From the NCBI GenBank assembly GCA_950022655.1, contig OX465579.1, positions 179,556,303 to 179,620,302 of the forward strand: DNA of 64,000 nucleotides. Direction: 5' to 3'. Positions 31,276 through 42,315 of this stretch are shown piece after piece (position 1 is the stretch's first letter; the number at the start of each line of letters is the position of its first letter). The notes below the pieces were generated by a model. The model was not told where the DNA came from. It saw only the letters and a list, made by a program, of their open reading frames with translations, and made no database searches. The position numbers and the translations under genes are program-made. The DNA is from Alentia gelatinosa. Lineage: Eukaryota > Annelida > Polychaeta > Phyllodocida > Polynoidae.

Positions 31276-32359
31276 CACTGCACGAAAACCACCCTTTTAC
31301 ATATATATATACGCCATCGCAATAACGCACGTATCGGTGGAATATTGACTTATTTTCATTTATATACGCCTCTTATCCGCGGCTGTGTTTCGGGCGTCTA
31401 CGAGACAGTTTCCATATGTAGACGCACGCAACTTGGCTGTATTTCACGCCTGGTGTATCCAAGATAAAACATGCTCTGCACGACATGTATGCGCCAGGTG
31501 CATACATGTCGCAATAGAAAATATAAAAGGAAGTCCTCCACCCCCAGCCCCCACTGCTGCCATGAATTATCAGTGTGTTGTTTTAGCACTTTAAGCGTGG
31601 TGTGGGAGTCGAGGCTGTTGCTGGTGATCCTCTGTCTTCACACCTGAGTTTTGTCTATGGGCGGGCGGGAGCATATAGCAGCAGGTGTCAAAGTAGCAGG
31701 TGTCAAAGCGGTGACGGCAGCAGATGTGTGGAGGCACTTGGGGTGGTAGGTTGATAACTGACCAGATCTTGTGTTATATATACAGTACCCAAGGTATGAC
31801 TTCAGAAGAGTGGTGTTTTGAAAAACCTTAAAAACGTAAAAGAAACGTATATATGGAAAATACAATGTTATATTATCAATTTTGATTATAAAATTGTTCT
31901 ATAACCCCATCTATTATCTCTTCATTAAACACATATAATAAACCAAGCACTTTTTGTTTTTTTAAACCGTTTTTTTAAAGTTTTTAAAGTTTTTCAAAAC
32001 ACCACTCTTCTGAAGTCATACTTTGGGTACTGTATATATAACACAAGGTCTGGTCAGATATCAACCTACCACCCCAAGTGCTTCCACACATCTGCTGCCG
32101 ATGCCGCTTTGACACCTGCCGCTTTGACACCCGCCGCTTTGACACCCCTCTGCACAGAGACATGCGCCCGCCTTCCCAGAGACAATAGGGGAACAGGGCT
32201 TCACTGAGAGCTCCCGCCTAAAGTGCTAAAACAACACACTGATAATCCACAGCAGCAGCGGGTGCTGGGGGTGGAGGACTTCCTTTTTTATTTCCTTGCT
32301 ACACGTATACGCCCAGTGTATATATGTCACGCAGAGGATGATTTATCTTGGATATGCCA
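31276..32359. mobile_element. Fold-back (large inverted repeat) element, right end truncated
   Basis: The left end CACTGCACGAAAACCAC matches the termini of the element at 54,740-55,295. From about 31,440 to 32,359 the sequence is one large imperfect palindrome centred near 31,908. For example, GGAAGTCCTCCACCCCCAGC at 31,529 has its complement near 32,270, and CACCACTCTTCTGAAGTCAT near 32,000 complements 31,800-31,825. A 15-bp tandem (GCCGCTTTGACACCC) sits at about 32,103-32,151. The terminal ~165 bp of the right arm is absent. The small frames inside are not genes. Confidence 0.75.
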
Positions 32360-33119
32360 ACTTATAAATGACAAGAGTTAGATATGACACTTCCTTCCTA
32401 TTTGGGTGGCACCTCCCACGATTGATCATGAAAACCATGTTGAAGTGGACCTTTGCTTAAAAGACCTGGCTTGCATTGTAAATCAAAATATAGCAATTTG
32501 AATGAGGAATTCGGTTCAGTAAATCATTCTTAAAAAAATATGATCATCAAAAGCAGACAATAACAACAGTCCAGTATAGAGAGTGTCACAATTGACACCA
32601 TAGAGGAATAGACTGATGAGAACATTCAGGAAGTTTTAAGGAATTCAGAGTATAATACTATTGTAGACATTCTAGCAGTTTGAGCATACAATCAATGTGC
32701 TCTCTGGGAGATTCCCTGGAGCTGCAGAACTCTGGGGTTACATGGTACAACAGGCTTATTGCCTGCAGTCTGGTGGCTCTGGCTGCTGCTAGATACTGCA
32801 AGGTTGCTTCTGGCTGCTGCCATGGACTAATTTAATGGGGTCTTAATTGTATAGTAGGATTTAGATTAACCTTAAATAAGAAAGAATTAAAATCTTTAAG
32901 GCAATAACACTCCCAGAAAGCTCAAAATTCTCTCTGCAAAACTGTCATCCTTGCATATTTCATCCATATAAGCAAAGCCATCAGAAAGCAATGCCTATGA
33001 AAAAGGATTAAACCTATATTTATCTCTGTAAATGGCTATGAATTTCATATCCTGTTAGCACTAGTTTCATTATCAAGAAATAATACTACCATGCACCATG
33101 TGGACTTTCCCTAACACCT
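32360..33119. other. Intron 1 sequence, nothing recognised
   Basis: AT-rich, non-coding, no repeat identified. Confidence 0.4.
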
Positions 33120-33230
33120 GACAGGTCCAGGAGTCAAAATGTAAAGTTCGCCTCCATGGCCCTCATGTTGAAACAAAATGTAGGATAACAAGTATCATCT
33201 CAGTGTCGTTACTGATATGAAGAGACAGTT
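33120..33230 (-). repeat. Inverted copy of the Ig gene 5'-flank block
   Basis: Its reverse complement contains ACACTGAGATGATA, ATTTTGTTTCAA and GGGCCATGGAGG, in the order seen at 31,180-31,240 and 7,636-7,690. It is a third, inverted copy. Confidence 0.6.
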
Positions 33231-33314
33231 TAGATGATTAATCCTCTACATTTATACCAATAATGTTGGCCATAATAGGGACTTTTAGACCAGAAATTTA
33301 TACTCTGTTACTCT

Positions 33315-33531
33315 CACTGCACGAAACTTACCACTTTACATATGTATGCGAAACGCGTCTATCAGTACGATTTTGCATCTACAAGTTCGACCTATTATCT
33401 GTCTTATTAGACGCCTTATCTAGTGGCGTATATACATGTCCATGGTATGGTCATATAACAAGGCGTATAAATAACATATATAAGACCGGTTTGACATTTT
33501 CAGGAGAAATCTACTTTTCTATTTTTCAGTG
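33315..33531. mobile_element. Short element with CACTGCAC...CAGTG ends
   Basis: The left end (CACTGCACGAAACTTACCAC, then TTTACATATGTATGCGAAAC) closely matches the left end of the element at 54,740. The right end CAGTG is weakly inverted. Related internally deleted copy; no target duplication is clear. Confidence 0.55.
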
Positions 33532-33730
33532 CAGGGGAAATGGGGGTGATGGTGCCACCTTGAGTGAGCTCATAGAGTCAAGTTGTAAGACTTTATGCAA
33601 TGCACTTTAAATCATTTCAGCAGTGTCGATTGAAGGTTAATTACTTGGTGTATTAGAATAATGGCATTTGGGACCTGCAGTGAAACTGAACAAAATTATT
33701 TAAAACCTAAAAGTATCACCTTCTTTTCAG

Positions 33731-33867
33731 CTGGAGTAGTGGACCCTGGAGAATCCATTGTAGAGACCTGGCCATCAGACGTGGTAGTGAAGTATGGTCA
33801 GGAAGGCCTGATAAAGCTCAGGCTAAAACCGGGAAAACATTTGACAAAAATAAGAATATTCGATGAA
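33731..33867 (+). CDS. Ig-domain gene, exon A1: first half of a cysteine-less Ig-like domain
   Basis: The acceptor TTCTTTTCAG and donor GTAAGC frame a 137-base exon that begins with two bases of a split codon and ends on a codon boundary. The peptide contains WPSDVVV and GLIKLRLKPG, which read as strands A and B of an immunoglobulin fold. The B-strand cysteine is replaced by Arg. It is nearly identical to exon A2 and clearly related to A3. Confidence 0.8.
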
Positions 33868-34347
33868 GTAAGCCATTGACTTCTTTTCTGTGACTCATAC
33901 ATCAATAGATATCAGAGCCTGCTAGGAACAGTTCTTCTACTTTTCTGTCCACATTTATCAATGTGATACTTTTGTTATTGTGCCAGTGTTTTAATACAAA
34001 TGTAACCTACCATGCATTTGGTAGAAATGGAGAACAAATGTCTATAAATTTATAAAAGTACTATTCCAAACCTTAAAACGCAATATAAAAAACCCAGAAA
34101 AAATGTAGCCATATATAGGAGTATGATTTTTCATTTCCCAGAATGCCATTTATTAAAATTTCTGAATTTGTATTTGTGTATAGTTACTATGTTATTCCAT
34201 TTGAAAAATCTATACAAAGCATAGTGGCCCCTACATTTTGATACCCTTTTACCATGCCCCTACTGTAACCTGCACTGATAACCACACACACTGTGCCAAT
34301 TAGTATTCATATGAGCCACATCATGGGTAAATATTATGTCATTTCAG

Positions 34348-34552
34348 TTTGGGGAAACTATTTACACAGCTACTCCAACAAGCAGTGTTGTGGCAGACTG
34401 GAGTCAAGGTTGGTTCGAGGACATCCCCAGCCAGAAGTATGACCTGAAGATCAAGAAGCTGCACTGGAATATAGCTTACGAGTATAGTGTTGAAGTTACT
34501 CAAAGTGATGGGCAGGTTGAACCAACTCATAAATTCCATATCACAGTTGTTT
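34348..34552 (+). CDS. Ig-domain gene, exon B1: second half of the cysteine-less Ig-like domain
   Basis: The acceptor TCATTTCAG and donor GTAAGT bound 205 bases (68 codons plus one base). The peptide has SQKYDLKIKKLHW and YSVEVTQSDG, like the E and F strands of an Ig domain, but with Val where the second cysteine is expected. It ends in FHITVV. Phase 0 in and phase 1 out fit A1 before and C1 after. Its closest relative is B2. Confidence 0.8.
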
Positions 34553-34739
34553 GTAAGTGTTCAGTTCATTGTTTGTATCTGTAGATGCACATATATGCTT
34601 GTGATATTTATCTGCAGTGCATTTATCAGACTGATAAATAGATACGATCGTATGGTAGGTGTTATTGTAATCTGTACTTTGGGAGTATAGATCCAAATCG
34701 GTGACATTTAAATGTTGGAAGTAATTATAAACATAATTG

Positions 34740-34800
34740 GTTTAGAGATGGAGAGTACAGTGTCTAAGTTACTCAAAATGATTGGCAAGTTGAACCAACT
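34740..34800 (+). pseudogene. Remnant of a further exon B copy
   Basis: The stretch GAGTACAGTGTCTAAGTTAC...GTTGAACCAACT matches the 3' part of exon B1 (34,475-34,528) and stops abruptly where the gypsy fragment begins. It suggests a decayed extra exon B split by that insertion. Confidence 0.55.
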
Positions 34801-35299
34801 GGTCCCAGCCGCTGTGGTTGTCTCGGACCACAGCGGCAAGCAGGCCTTTGATGGTGCAGTTCAGTTGCTCTACCAAGCCGTCGCTTTTTGGATTAAACGA
34901 ACAGGTTCTCGTCTTGGACACCCCCAGGACTCGCAACACCTCCTGAAACATCTGACTATCAAAACTCTGCCCCTGGTTTCATCAGGGGTGCCGTTCCATT
35001 GGTGTCGCGGCCCCACGTGCCCCATGGGGCATTGCCGGCGCCGTGGGGGATCCTTTGTCTGTAGGCAGGCTGGACAGGCTGCACACCATCGCAGCACAGC
35101 TTTCCTATATCCCAGCCAATAGTACAAGGCCTGACAGCGGCATAGGGTCCGTGCGGTCCCAAAGTGAAGTGTGTAATTTGCGTAAGACTAGGTCCCTGTC
35201 CCCCGAGGCAAAGTCTTTTATGAAGGAGCGGTAATAACTGGCCAATCCCAAGAAACTGAGCACCTCATGTATGTTCTGAGGCTCTTGCCTCCTAGGCAA
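34769..35299 (-). pseudogene. Degraded Ty3/gypsy pol fragment (RT end, integrase pieces)
   Basis: Minus-strand peptides in shifted frames follow pol order. They begin with an RT-connection piece (FLGLASYYRSFIKDFA), then an integrase zinc-binding piece (YYWLGY, CAACPACLQTKDPP), then the integrase core end (FNPKSDGLVEQLNCTIKGLL, with the catalytic Glu present). RNase H and much of the core are deleted. No LTRs are visible. It is a different copy from the 42-52 kb element. Confidence 0.8.
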
Positions 35300-35325
35300 A
35301 TTTAAAATATCGATTAAAGGCAGGC

Positions 35326-35402
35326 GTCCACCAACTACGACAAGGCTACGACAAGAGCTGACAAGAAAGTTCCTACAGCGCCTCGTTGCAGCCTTGTCGT
35401 GA
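35326..35402. repeat. Inverted-repeat piece related to 1,465-1,600
   Basis: Contains GGCGTCCACCAACTACGACA and a facing AGCCTTGTCGTG, the same motif pair as near 1,468. Non-coding. Confidence 0.45.
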
Positions 35403-35409
35403 GAAGGGG

Positions 35410-36390
35410 GGCTTTACGACAGCGGTGTTGGGGCGTGTCCTAGACATTTCAGAAATGGTCGACTATCTTATCCGTAATCCAGTATATCTGACCAGTAAGG
35501 TACCTCTCAGTGGATCATGTTTCTGGCAGGTGGGTCTATGACTTGGGAAAATTCAAACCAAAATTTAGAAGAGATAGGAGGGTACAGTAAGTTTACAGTC
35601 ATATAACTTTCCAACCTAACCAGTGGAAATACTGTGGGAGTTTTATTCTCAAGGTCATACCTATACAACCAGTAGTTTTTACTGGGATGTATAAGCATAG
35701 AAGTAAGGGATTCTCAATGAAAAATTGTGGTCCAACTGTCCTGATAGGAGGATCAGTTTGTCAGGGCTTTTGTTTACCTTTTTACTTCATATGGTGACAT
35801 GAAATGGTTTTACAGGCACAAGTGAAAATGTTTTGTAGAGGTCAGTCTTTTTTTGCAGTAGGTGATGTAAGAGGTACAACTCTGTCTATGTTTTATGTGT
35901 TAAGTCATGGTACACTTCATACCCCCAGTTATGTGCTGAAGTATTGTAAACTATGCGACTAGTATATTGTAGGAATTACTACAGTGAAGTTGTAAAACTT
36001 TACATTATTCTCATTCATATTCTAATGTCTCCGCCAGGCATTTTTAAATTCTAGCATAGGTTAAATATATATCAACAATGACAAAAGAGAAGAAAAAAAA
36101 CAGGATTTGGTAGAGACTCATACCTAGTATTCATATTGAAAAATTGAGCTACGTAACACCTACAACATTGTACATTGATAGAGAAATAAAAGCTGCTATA
36201 AAAAAAATATGAATATATAATATCTTATAAGAGAAAAGGCCTACTGTACCGTAGTCAAATACCGCCTGGGAGTGGAGTATAATTAAAAGTAAAAGATTTT
36301 AAGAAGTTAATTATATTTATATTTTAGGTTTTATTATATGTTTATAATCATAACCGGATATGCTTGCATGCAAGTATAACTAAAGCGACC
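35410..36390. other. Intron sequence, nothing recognised
   Basis: AT-rich with short A-runs; no gene or repeat is supported. Confidence 0.4.
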
Positions 36391-36712
36391 GGGGTGGGTG
36401 GGGAGTTAGCTCAGTGGTAAAAAGCACAAGACTTTGTTGATTCGGGTCCCACTGCAGCCACTTTTCTCCTACACCCCCCAGCAGTGGTAGATTTACTGCT
36501 ATATCAAAGGCCAATTCTTCTCATACCATGTCTATGTGGTGTGGGAAGTAAAAGAACTCTCACCTCGGAAAATGTGTAGGGGTGGGATTTCTTCCTAAAT
36601 TCATTTCATAGATTCGATCACCACCCTTGTGGTGTAAAAGAACCTTGAGAAAGTCTGGTGAGAACCTTCAATGGTTAACTGGACGTTAAATCAAACCCAC
36701 AAACACAAACAC
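36391..36712 (+). mobile_element. tRNA-derived SINE, full length
   Basis: The head has RNA polymerase III boxes: A (TAGCTCAGTGGT, 36,407-36,418) and B (GATTCGGGTCC, 36,439-36,449). It is followed by a body shared with 9,085-9,274 and a tail GGTTAACTGGACGTTAAATC plus a CAAACCCACAAACA-type run. The GGACGTTAAA tail resembles mollusc/lophotrochozoan SINEs from memory. It does not encode protein. Confidence 0.85.
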
Positions 36713-37184
36713 CTCCCCACGTTAATTGGTTAATGAACATTAACTAATTGACTCAATAGATTCGTATTCACATTTATAATTAAGTTTCAGGCCTAATCCC
36801 CGCACTCTGTACTATAGCAGAACGGTGGGTTAGTTCTCCTACTGTCCACCAGACGTCTCTGACGACGGGCACTATAACTATAATCAGAGTTCATCAGTCT
36901 ATAATCCATCTATATACCTGAATTACATTACCACTTCCATTATCATATCATAACAACATAGACAAAACACCACCACTACCAGAACACTACAAAGGTAGGT
37001 AAAGGTGAAGAGGTGTAGTTTGGAGGGCAAAAGAATGTAATGTGCATGCAGTGTGGAAGCAGAAAACAGTGTGGAAGCAGAAGTGAGAATAAGGGAAACC
37101 TGAAATGGACATGAGTGTGGTGCGGGGTTTAGACACCAAAGGGGCGCACACATGTGGTGCGCAGTGTAGATATTGGAGAGACCA
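36713..37184. other. Intron sequence, nothing recognised
   Basis: No supported coding frame or repeat. Confidence 0.4.
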
Positions 37185-38044
37185 GGGCCCTGTTTTTCAG
37201 TAACGACATCATCGGGCAACGATACCCTACGATCGTCCAGCGATTCCACGACATTCTAGAAGACACAAAATGGCCGCTGTTCTATAGACACGATCGTAGT
37301 GCGCCACTCACAATCGCCGCTAAAACTGTCGGCCGTCACGACAAGTATAGAACTGTCTTAGGTTCTGTAACACATCACTGTGCGTATATAGAGGATTTCT
37401 CCACTTCCCGACAGAATTAAGCAATGAAATTTTAACACGAGTAAGGGATACATATGAACCATAATCGTTCCAGATATGAAGAAGATCGGACCAAACGTTC
37501 CGAAGTTATTGGCATTTGAATTTCGTCATAGCAATCGTCTGCTCTGGTGGCCAGTCACCCTCCCACCTCCAGATGCGCACTCTCCTAGCAGATATCCTAC
37601 GCTCGTGCCGCGAAAGATCTGGGAGGAGAGCGGAAATCAGCGGAGGCGTCGGGAAAATACACTGGCCACCAGAGCAGCCGATTGCTATGACGAAATTCGA
37701 ACGCCTATAACTTCGGAACGGTGCAGCCGATTTTCTTCATATTTGGGACGATTATAGGTTATTTGTATACCTTACTCGTGTAAAAATTTCATAACTTAAT
37801 TCGAACGGGAGGTGAAGTTGCGCATTCTGTACGACATGTCCATAGGTGTCATGAACGGACGACACTTTGGGCGACAATTTCAATCACGTGACTCCACGAT
37901 TGTCGTGACTGAAAAACACGTTTGGCTGCCCTACGCCTCTTAGACTCACGACATATCGCCTATTTACTAAAGTGTCGTGTCTATCGAATACTGACGGCAA
38001 AAACACGTCGCCCATAACGATTGTCATGACTGAAAAACAGGCCC
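37185..38044. mobile_element. Inverted-repeat DNA element (0.86 kb), palindromic interior
   Basis: The terminal repeat GGGCCCTGTTTTTCAGT has its complement at the right end, and the family is the one seen at 4,793-5,731. Inside, the block at 37,430-37,550 (ACACGAGTAAGGGATACATA through GCTCTGGTGGCCAGT) is repeated inverted at 37,655-37,790, so most of the element can fold back. No transposase frame is present. Confidence 0.75.
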
Positions 38045-38163
38045 CAGGGGGGGCAATGACCACCCCTGACCATAGGCCATGAGTAACCAATTGGAAAAGT
38101 GTAACTTTGCAGGAATATCATTTTATCAATGCCTAAAACGTTCCCTCACTTCGTCTACTCTAG

Positions 38164-38320
38164 ATGGCTTGCAGTACTTTCTGAGTAAGTCTCATGACAT
38201 TACTGAAGGGGTGGTCCTGAACATGGACTGCGTGGTGCAATTTAGAGGTGGACTGTCACCCAAGATGGAGTGGAAGGATGAGCATGGCCGGAGCATTCCT
38301 GGTCATATGATCAGGGGAGG
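38164..38320 (+). CDS. Ig-domain gene, exon C1: first half of a canonical Ig-like domain
   Basis: The acceptor CTACTCTAG and donor GTATGT bound 157 bases. The peptide begins GLQYFLSKSHDITEGVVLNM and continues DC (B-strand cysteine), then PKMEWKDEHGR with the core tryptophan, a standard Ig layout. Phase 1 in and phase 2 out fit B1 and D1. Closest relative: C2. Confidence 0.8.
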
Positions 38321-38639
38321 GTATGTGTTCAATCTAAGTAATCGGTGTACCATGTTTGGAACTTGTAGCCTGATAACCACTATACACACTGGATGCCGTA
38401 GATTATCATGGATCATCTTGATATCCGTCACAGAAACCTTAGATGCAATTTCTGAAAATTAATGTGAGAAAAAAGGAAAAATGGGCTTGTCTTTGTTTGA
38501 TGCCTGATCCTGTTCCTCTACTGCTTACCTAATATCAGTGACTCAATAACTTTGAGAGATAAATAGCTGTTTTGGCATTGCCATAATTTCAGTTTAAGCA
38601 AGTAATGTATAAATGTTCATTAAACTGTAACGGGTGAGG
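38321..38639 (+). other. Intron between C1 and D1 (first part), nothing recognised
   Basis: No second coding frame or element could be supported. Confidence 0.4.
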
Positions 38640-38732
38640 GCCACATCTGGGGCCATAGGGGTGTGCTATTTTAGTATTGGTCTTGACCAATACAAAAATA
38701 GCACACCCCACAGCGCTGGACGTGGCCCAGGG
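38640..38732. repeat. Hairpin inverted repeat
   Basis: GGGTGTGCTATTTTAGTATT faces its complement across two or three central bases near 38,682, giving arms of about 26 bp. A weaker outer pairing (GGGCCAC / GTGGCCC) extends it. It is MITE-like. Confidence 0.75.
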
Positions 38733-38734
38733 TA

Positions 38735-40251
38735 TAGTTATTCATTATTCTTGACTATACTACTATAATATAATCCGTAAAAAGATTCCTGTGATTCCTG
38801 TACTCCCCTCTCCCCATAAATATTTCTTTGACCCTTCAGGTAAAAAAAAAGTAATAATTAGGTTATTTAGTTTAATTTCTTTCACTAATAATGCCTTTCT
38901 TTTACAAAGTTAAGTATCCTGCTATTTTCAATGTCCAATACTTTGCCTTTATGGAAGGGTTGCTGTCAAGCTGTACATTGTCTTGGCCTTTTGAGATCCT
39001 TAAAATTGTGTTTAATTGAATACTTAGTGTGTATGTAAAGTTTAAGTTTGAGTTTCCCGAAAGGCTGTCAGTAGAGGCAACTGGCTGCATGTTGTCCATT
39101 GTAGTTAAGAGCAACAGTTTCCAATTCATAGGCATTTAAAATATAAACATTATACCTGGGACATACCAAGTAAGAAATGGCAATGGCAAGGACAACAAAA
39201 TCTTGATGAGCATGCCAGAAATAAAATTAATGACTTAACATCCTCAGCTCGCTGGGAAATTTCAGTAATTGGGTAGTGAGTAAATTTTGTTGAGTATGAA
39301 AATCGCCAGAGTAAAAATTATCAAACATGTTTGATGATATCTACTACTGCAACATCCCAACCTATAGATACTTTAAAAGTATCACCAAAAATTTTTTATC
39401 AGAAACTATACCTCATCTTGTCTTACGCCATCTTACTTATTTGATTTGTTTTATCTGCCAACGTTTTTTCCTTTACCATTACCATGTGTATTACAGGTGA
39501 GAAATGATGTGTATTCCTTAGACCTTGGAAATCTCTACATTATTTTTAACAGTGTTCCATCCATTGTTATTCTTGTATGGTAGGCCTGGTAATGAAAACC
39601 TGAAAAGCTGATACCGTGGCCGCTTTATTGACTCCATGTTACAGTATTGATAAATTCCATTGAAGTTGTAAACTACCTCAGTCAAAAAGGAAATCTATCC
39701 AAAAAAATATATATATATATCAGTAACATTTGCCAGTAATACTTTCTCAGCAACCAAATATTGCTTAAAAAAAAGAAGGAAAAAAAAGCAAAACACTTGC
39801 ACAGTGGATTTTCTGTTTATAGCTATAGACAGTGATAGGAGCAAACGTAGCGACAACTTCAAATTATATTCTGAAGTTTTATGATCTATTCCCTCAGTCA
39901 GTAAGGTAGTCAGTTAGTGTTGGCTTTATTAGGCCATTTTCACCATTAAAATCAATGTCCTTTTTAAGAGACTGACATGTCAAGTTTATTGAGCATTATG
40001 TACTGACATGCTTACACCTGGCAGTGAAGCTAGGCTAATTTCCCACTTCACCACCAAGGCAGGAAGGTCTGCACTACCATACTAAACATTGATGGGTCCT
40101 CTTTCGCAGAGACTCACCAAACTGATGTTAATGAACCTACAACAATTATGTTATCAATCTCTAGTTGAACTTACAGGTGGAAACCTACTGTTTAATGTGT
40201 ACATACCCTTAACTACCTCTATTGTATTCATTATAATTATAACCCTTACAG
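38735..40251 (+). other. Intron between C1 and D1 (second part), nothing recognised
   Basis: AT-rich; a short TA repeat at about 39,706-39,719. No gene. Confidence 0.45.
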
Positions 40252-40394
40252 AAGTGTCTTCGGAGAAAAGTGGATCTATCGGGCAAATATCACCACATCC
40301 AGAGAGCAAGATCTACAAACCTTTACATGCAATCTTCACTTTGATGACCCTGAGACGTACAGTGAATACTTCAAGGCCAGCTTTAGTGTCAAAG
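40252..40394 (+). CDS. Ig-domain gene, exon D1: second half of the canonical Ig-like domain
   Basis: The acceptor ATAACCCTTACAG and donor GTAGGT bound 143 bases. Phase 2 in and phase 1 out fit C1 and A2. The peptide has WIYRANITTS (a possible N-glycosylation site) and DLQTFTC, which supplies the F-strand cysteine paired with NMDC in C1. It ends in ASFSVK. Closest relative: D2. Confidence 0.78.
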
Positions 40395-40685
40395 GTAGGT
40401 CAATCTTTCTTCTCAAACACTAACCTTGTCCCAAGACACTTGTTCTTAATGACATACCTGGAGGTTAGTTGTGACATGCAATATGGCAAGGAGATTCCTC
40501 AGGGGAAAAGGTTATTCATTGAATATTCATGACCAAGTCCTCAAGACAGCTAAGCCTCGTGAACCAAACACATTCATGACCAAGTCCTACCATAAATCAA
40601 GGAGGAGAACCAAATCCATAAGGGAACTTACAGGTGGGGGTCAAAGCTGTAGAACCTATATATTGCACCTCATTAGGCATACAAG
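40395..40685 (+). other. Intron sequence
   Basis: Holds a direct repeat of TTCATGACCAAGTCCT (about 40,526 and 40,573). Otherwise nothing recognised. Confidence 0.4.
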
Positions 40686-41297
40686 TGTAATGGTTGGGTG
40701 ACGGGTCCAGCCGAAGCTCCTCCCAAGCACCACTACAGTCCCACCCGCTAACCCGCAGCTGTGTTTTACCACAACCACCCAGCACCGTGGTTCTGCCCTC
40801 GAGGATCACAGGGAGGTCAAACACCCTCACAGAGCGGAGAAGCAAGACGCCCTGGTCAGTGGACACTACCCTGATCGCATCTCTCGGGATCCCAGAACTC
40901 TATCCGGAGAAGGGACACACTGGTCCGACCCTCTCCTCCTAGAGAACCGAGATACTCTGACTCCACCCCCTAGGGGACCAGAACCGGTCAACAGCTAGTC
41001 CTGAGAACTAGCTCCCGTCGGTGGAGCACAGAGACAGAGCCCTGCAGAGAGACCGCACATAGTCTCTCAACACCCCAGTGTGTCTCAGTAAGCCACAGCA
41101 GGCTGCTTATATACAGCCCATGTCCCCACTGAGCATGTGCAAGAATCCCGCTGATTCTCCAAAGGGGTATTCTTAGTCAGCCTGGTCACCAGCAAACCAG
41201 TGGTTCCTGCTAGTTGCCTGGCCAACTCCTCAGGATCAATCCTCACTGCTGGTTCTCAACCTGACAGGTGAGAAACCAGTGTAGACTGGTCCCAACA
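40686..41297. mobile_element. Candidate LTR-like GC-rich segment
   Basis: Starts TGTAATGGTTGGGTGA, similar to the solo LTR start at 29,315, and could end CCCAACA at 41,297. It contains a TATATA-type box near 41,108 and is GC-rich unlike the flanks. No flanking duplication was found, so the call is weak. Confidence 0.3.
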
Positions 41298-41299
41298 CG

Positions 41300-42315
41300 G
41301 TGTCTATAATAGCCAGCGGCGGGTGGCCTTTTCCAAAACCACGGGAAAACAAGTTGTATCAACCTGTCCCACAGCTTGGTCGGCTGTCCCGGCCGCGGCT
41401 ATACTTACAAAGGCGTAGTAGACGTGCCCAAGTCATAGTCGACTTGCACGGGTCCCTACACAAGCATAAGCTACACAAGGTATTTCAATGGAGAAACAAA
41501 CCAGTGCTCATTGCTGTCAAGTTGGACAGAACAATTGTGATGGAACAGCTGCTATTTGATCAGAATCATACCAGATTTACAAAGAGAGAATGTGGTTGAC
41601 CTACCCTGAAACATTTTAAATTGCAATAGCAGCAAAAGATAAGAACTCAGATTCAATGCGGAAATATGTGCATGGAAACTGAGACATTGCTTGATGACAT
41701 TGATTATATTCTTTTGTTTATATGACAAGCTATCATATCTAATTCTAAAATTTCATAATATCCTGTTAAGCAATACACAAATGAGACATGTCTTTGTTTT
41801 TGGATGGGTCTTCCACAAAAGTGATCAGGTTTGTGGAAGGCTTTGCTGTTATGATCATTATGTTGGTCGCCCGAACAGTCATGCTTCGCTGATCACAATA
41901 AAGACAACACTGTTTGAAAAACACCTACAGGTGTCTAAACTTGCCCAGAAATGCCCAGAAGCTGTGCTTGGTTGTATGATATTTACTCGGCCGGGAGGTC
42001 ACTCTGCATCCTACTGGCTACCAATACCCAAGTAGATCACACAGGTTGGAATAATGATAAATGCTTAACAAACACTTCCAGGCCATTCTATTAGCCCACA
42101 TTTCACAGGCAGACACACCCCTGAGGAGACTTAGCAATGTGCTTACCTGGCTTTAAGGGCTTGCACTGTGGTGGCCTCATGGTGGAGCCTACAATTGAGC
42201 ATCGACATATTTATTTGGTTGTAGTTTTTATTTGATTAAAATCAAATATAGTAAATAGGCGTCAGCTGTTGTCAGCTGGTTTTATGAATCAGCAAGGCAG
42301 TGGATGTTATAATAA
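41300..42315. other. Intron sequence, nothing recognised
   Basis: Open frames of about 100 codons have no recognisable features. Confidence 0.4.

Larger units (their letters stand above)
33580..34560 (+). repeat. Segmental duplicate of the A-B exon pair with its introns (partner 53,620-54,540)
   Basis: The upstream intron, exon A, the A-B intron and exon B are all closely similar to 53,620-54,540. The introns are conserved too (for example AATACAAATGTAAC and GCCTGCTAGGAAC), so this is a fairly recent DNA duplication inside the gene. The partner has an extra ~46 bp before TTTCAGCAGTGTCG. This copy has an extra ~70 bp at 34,130-34,200. Confidence 0.8.
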
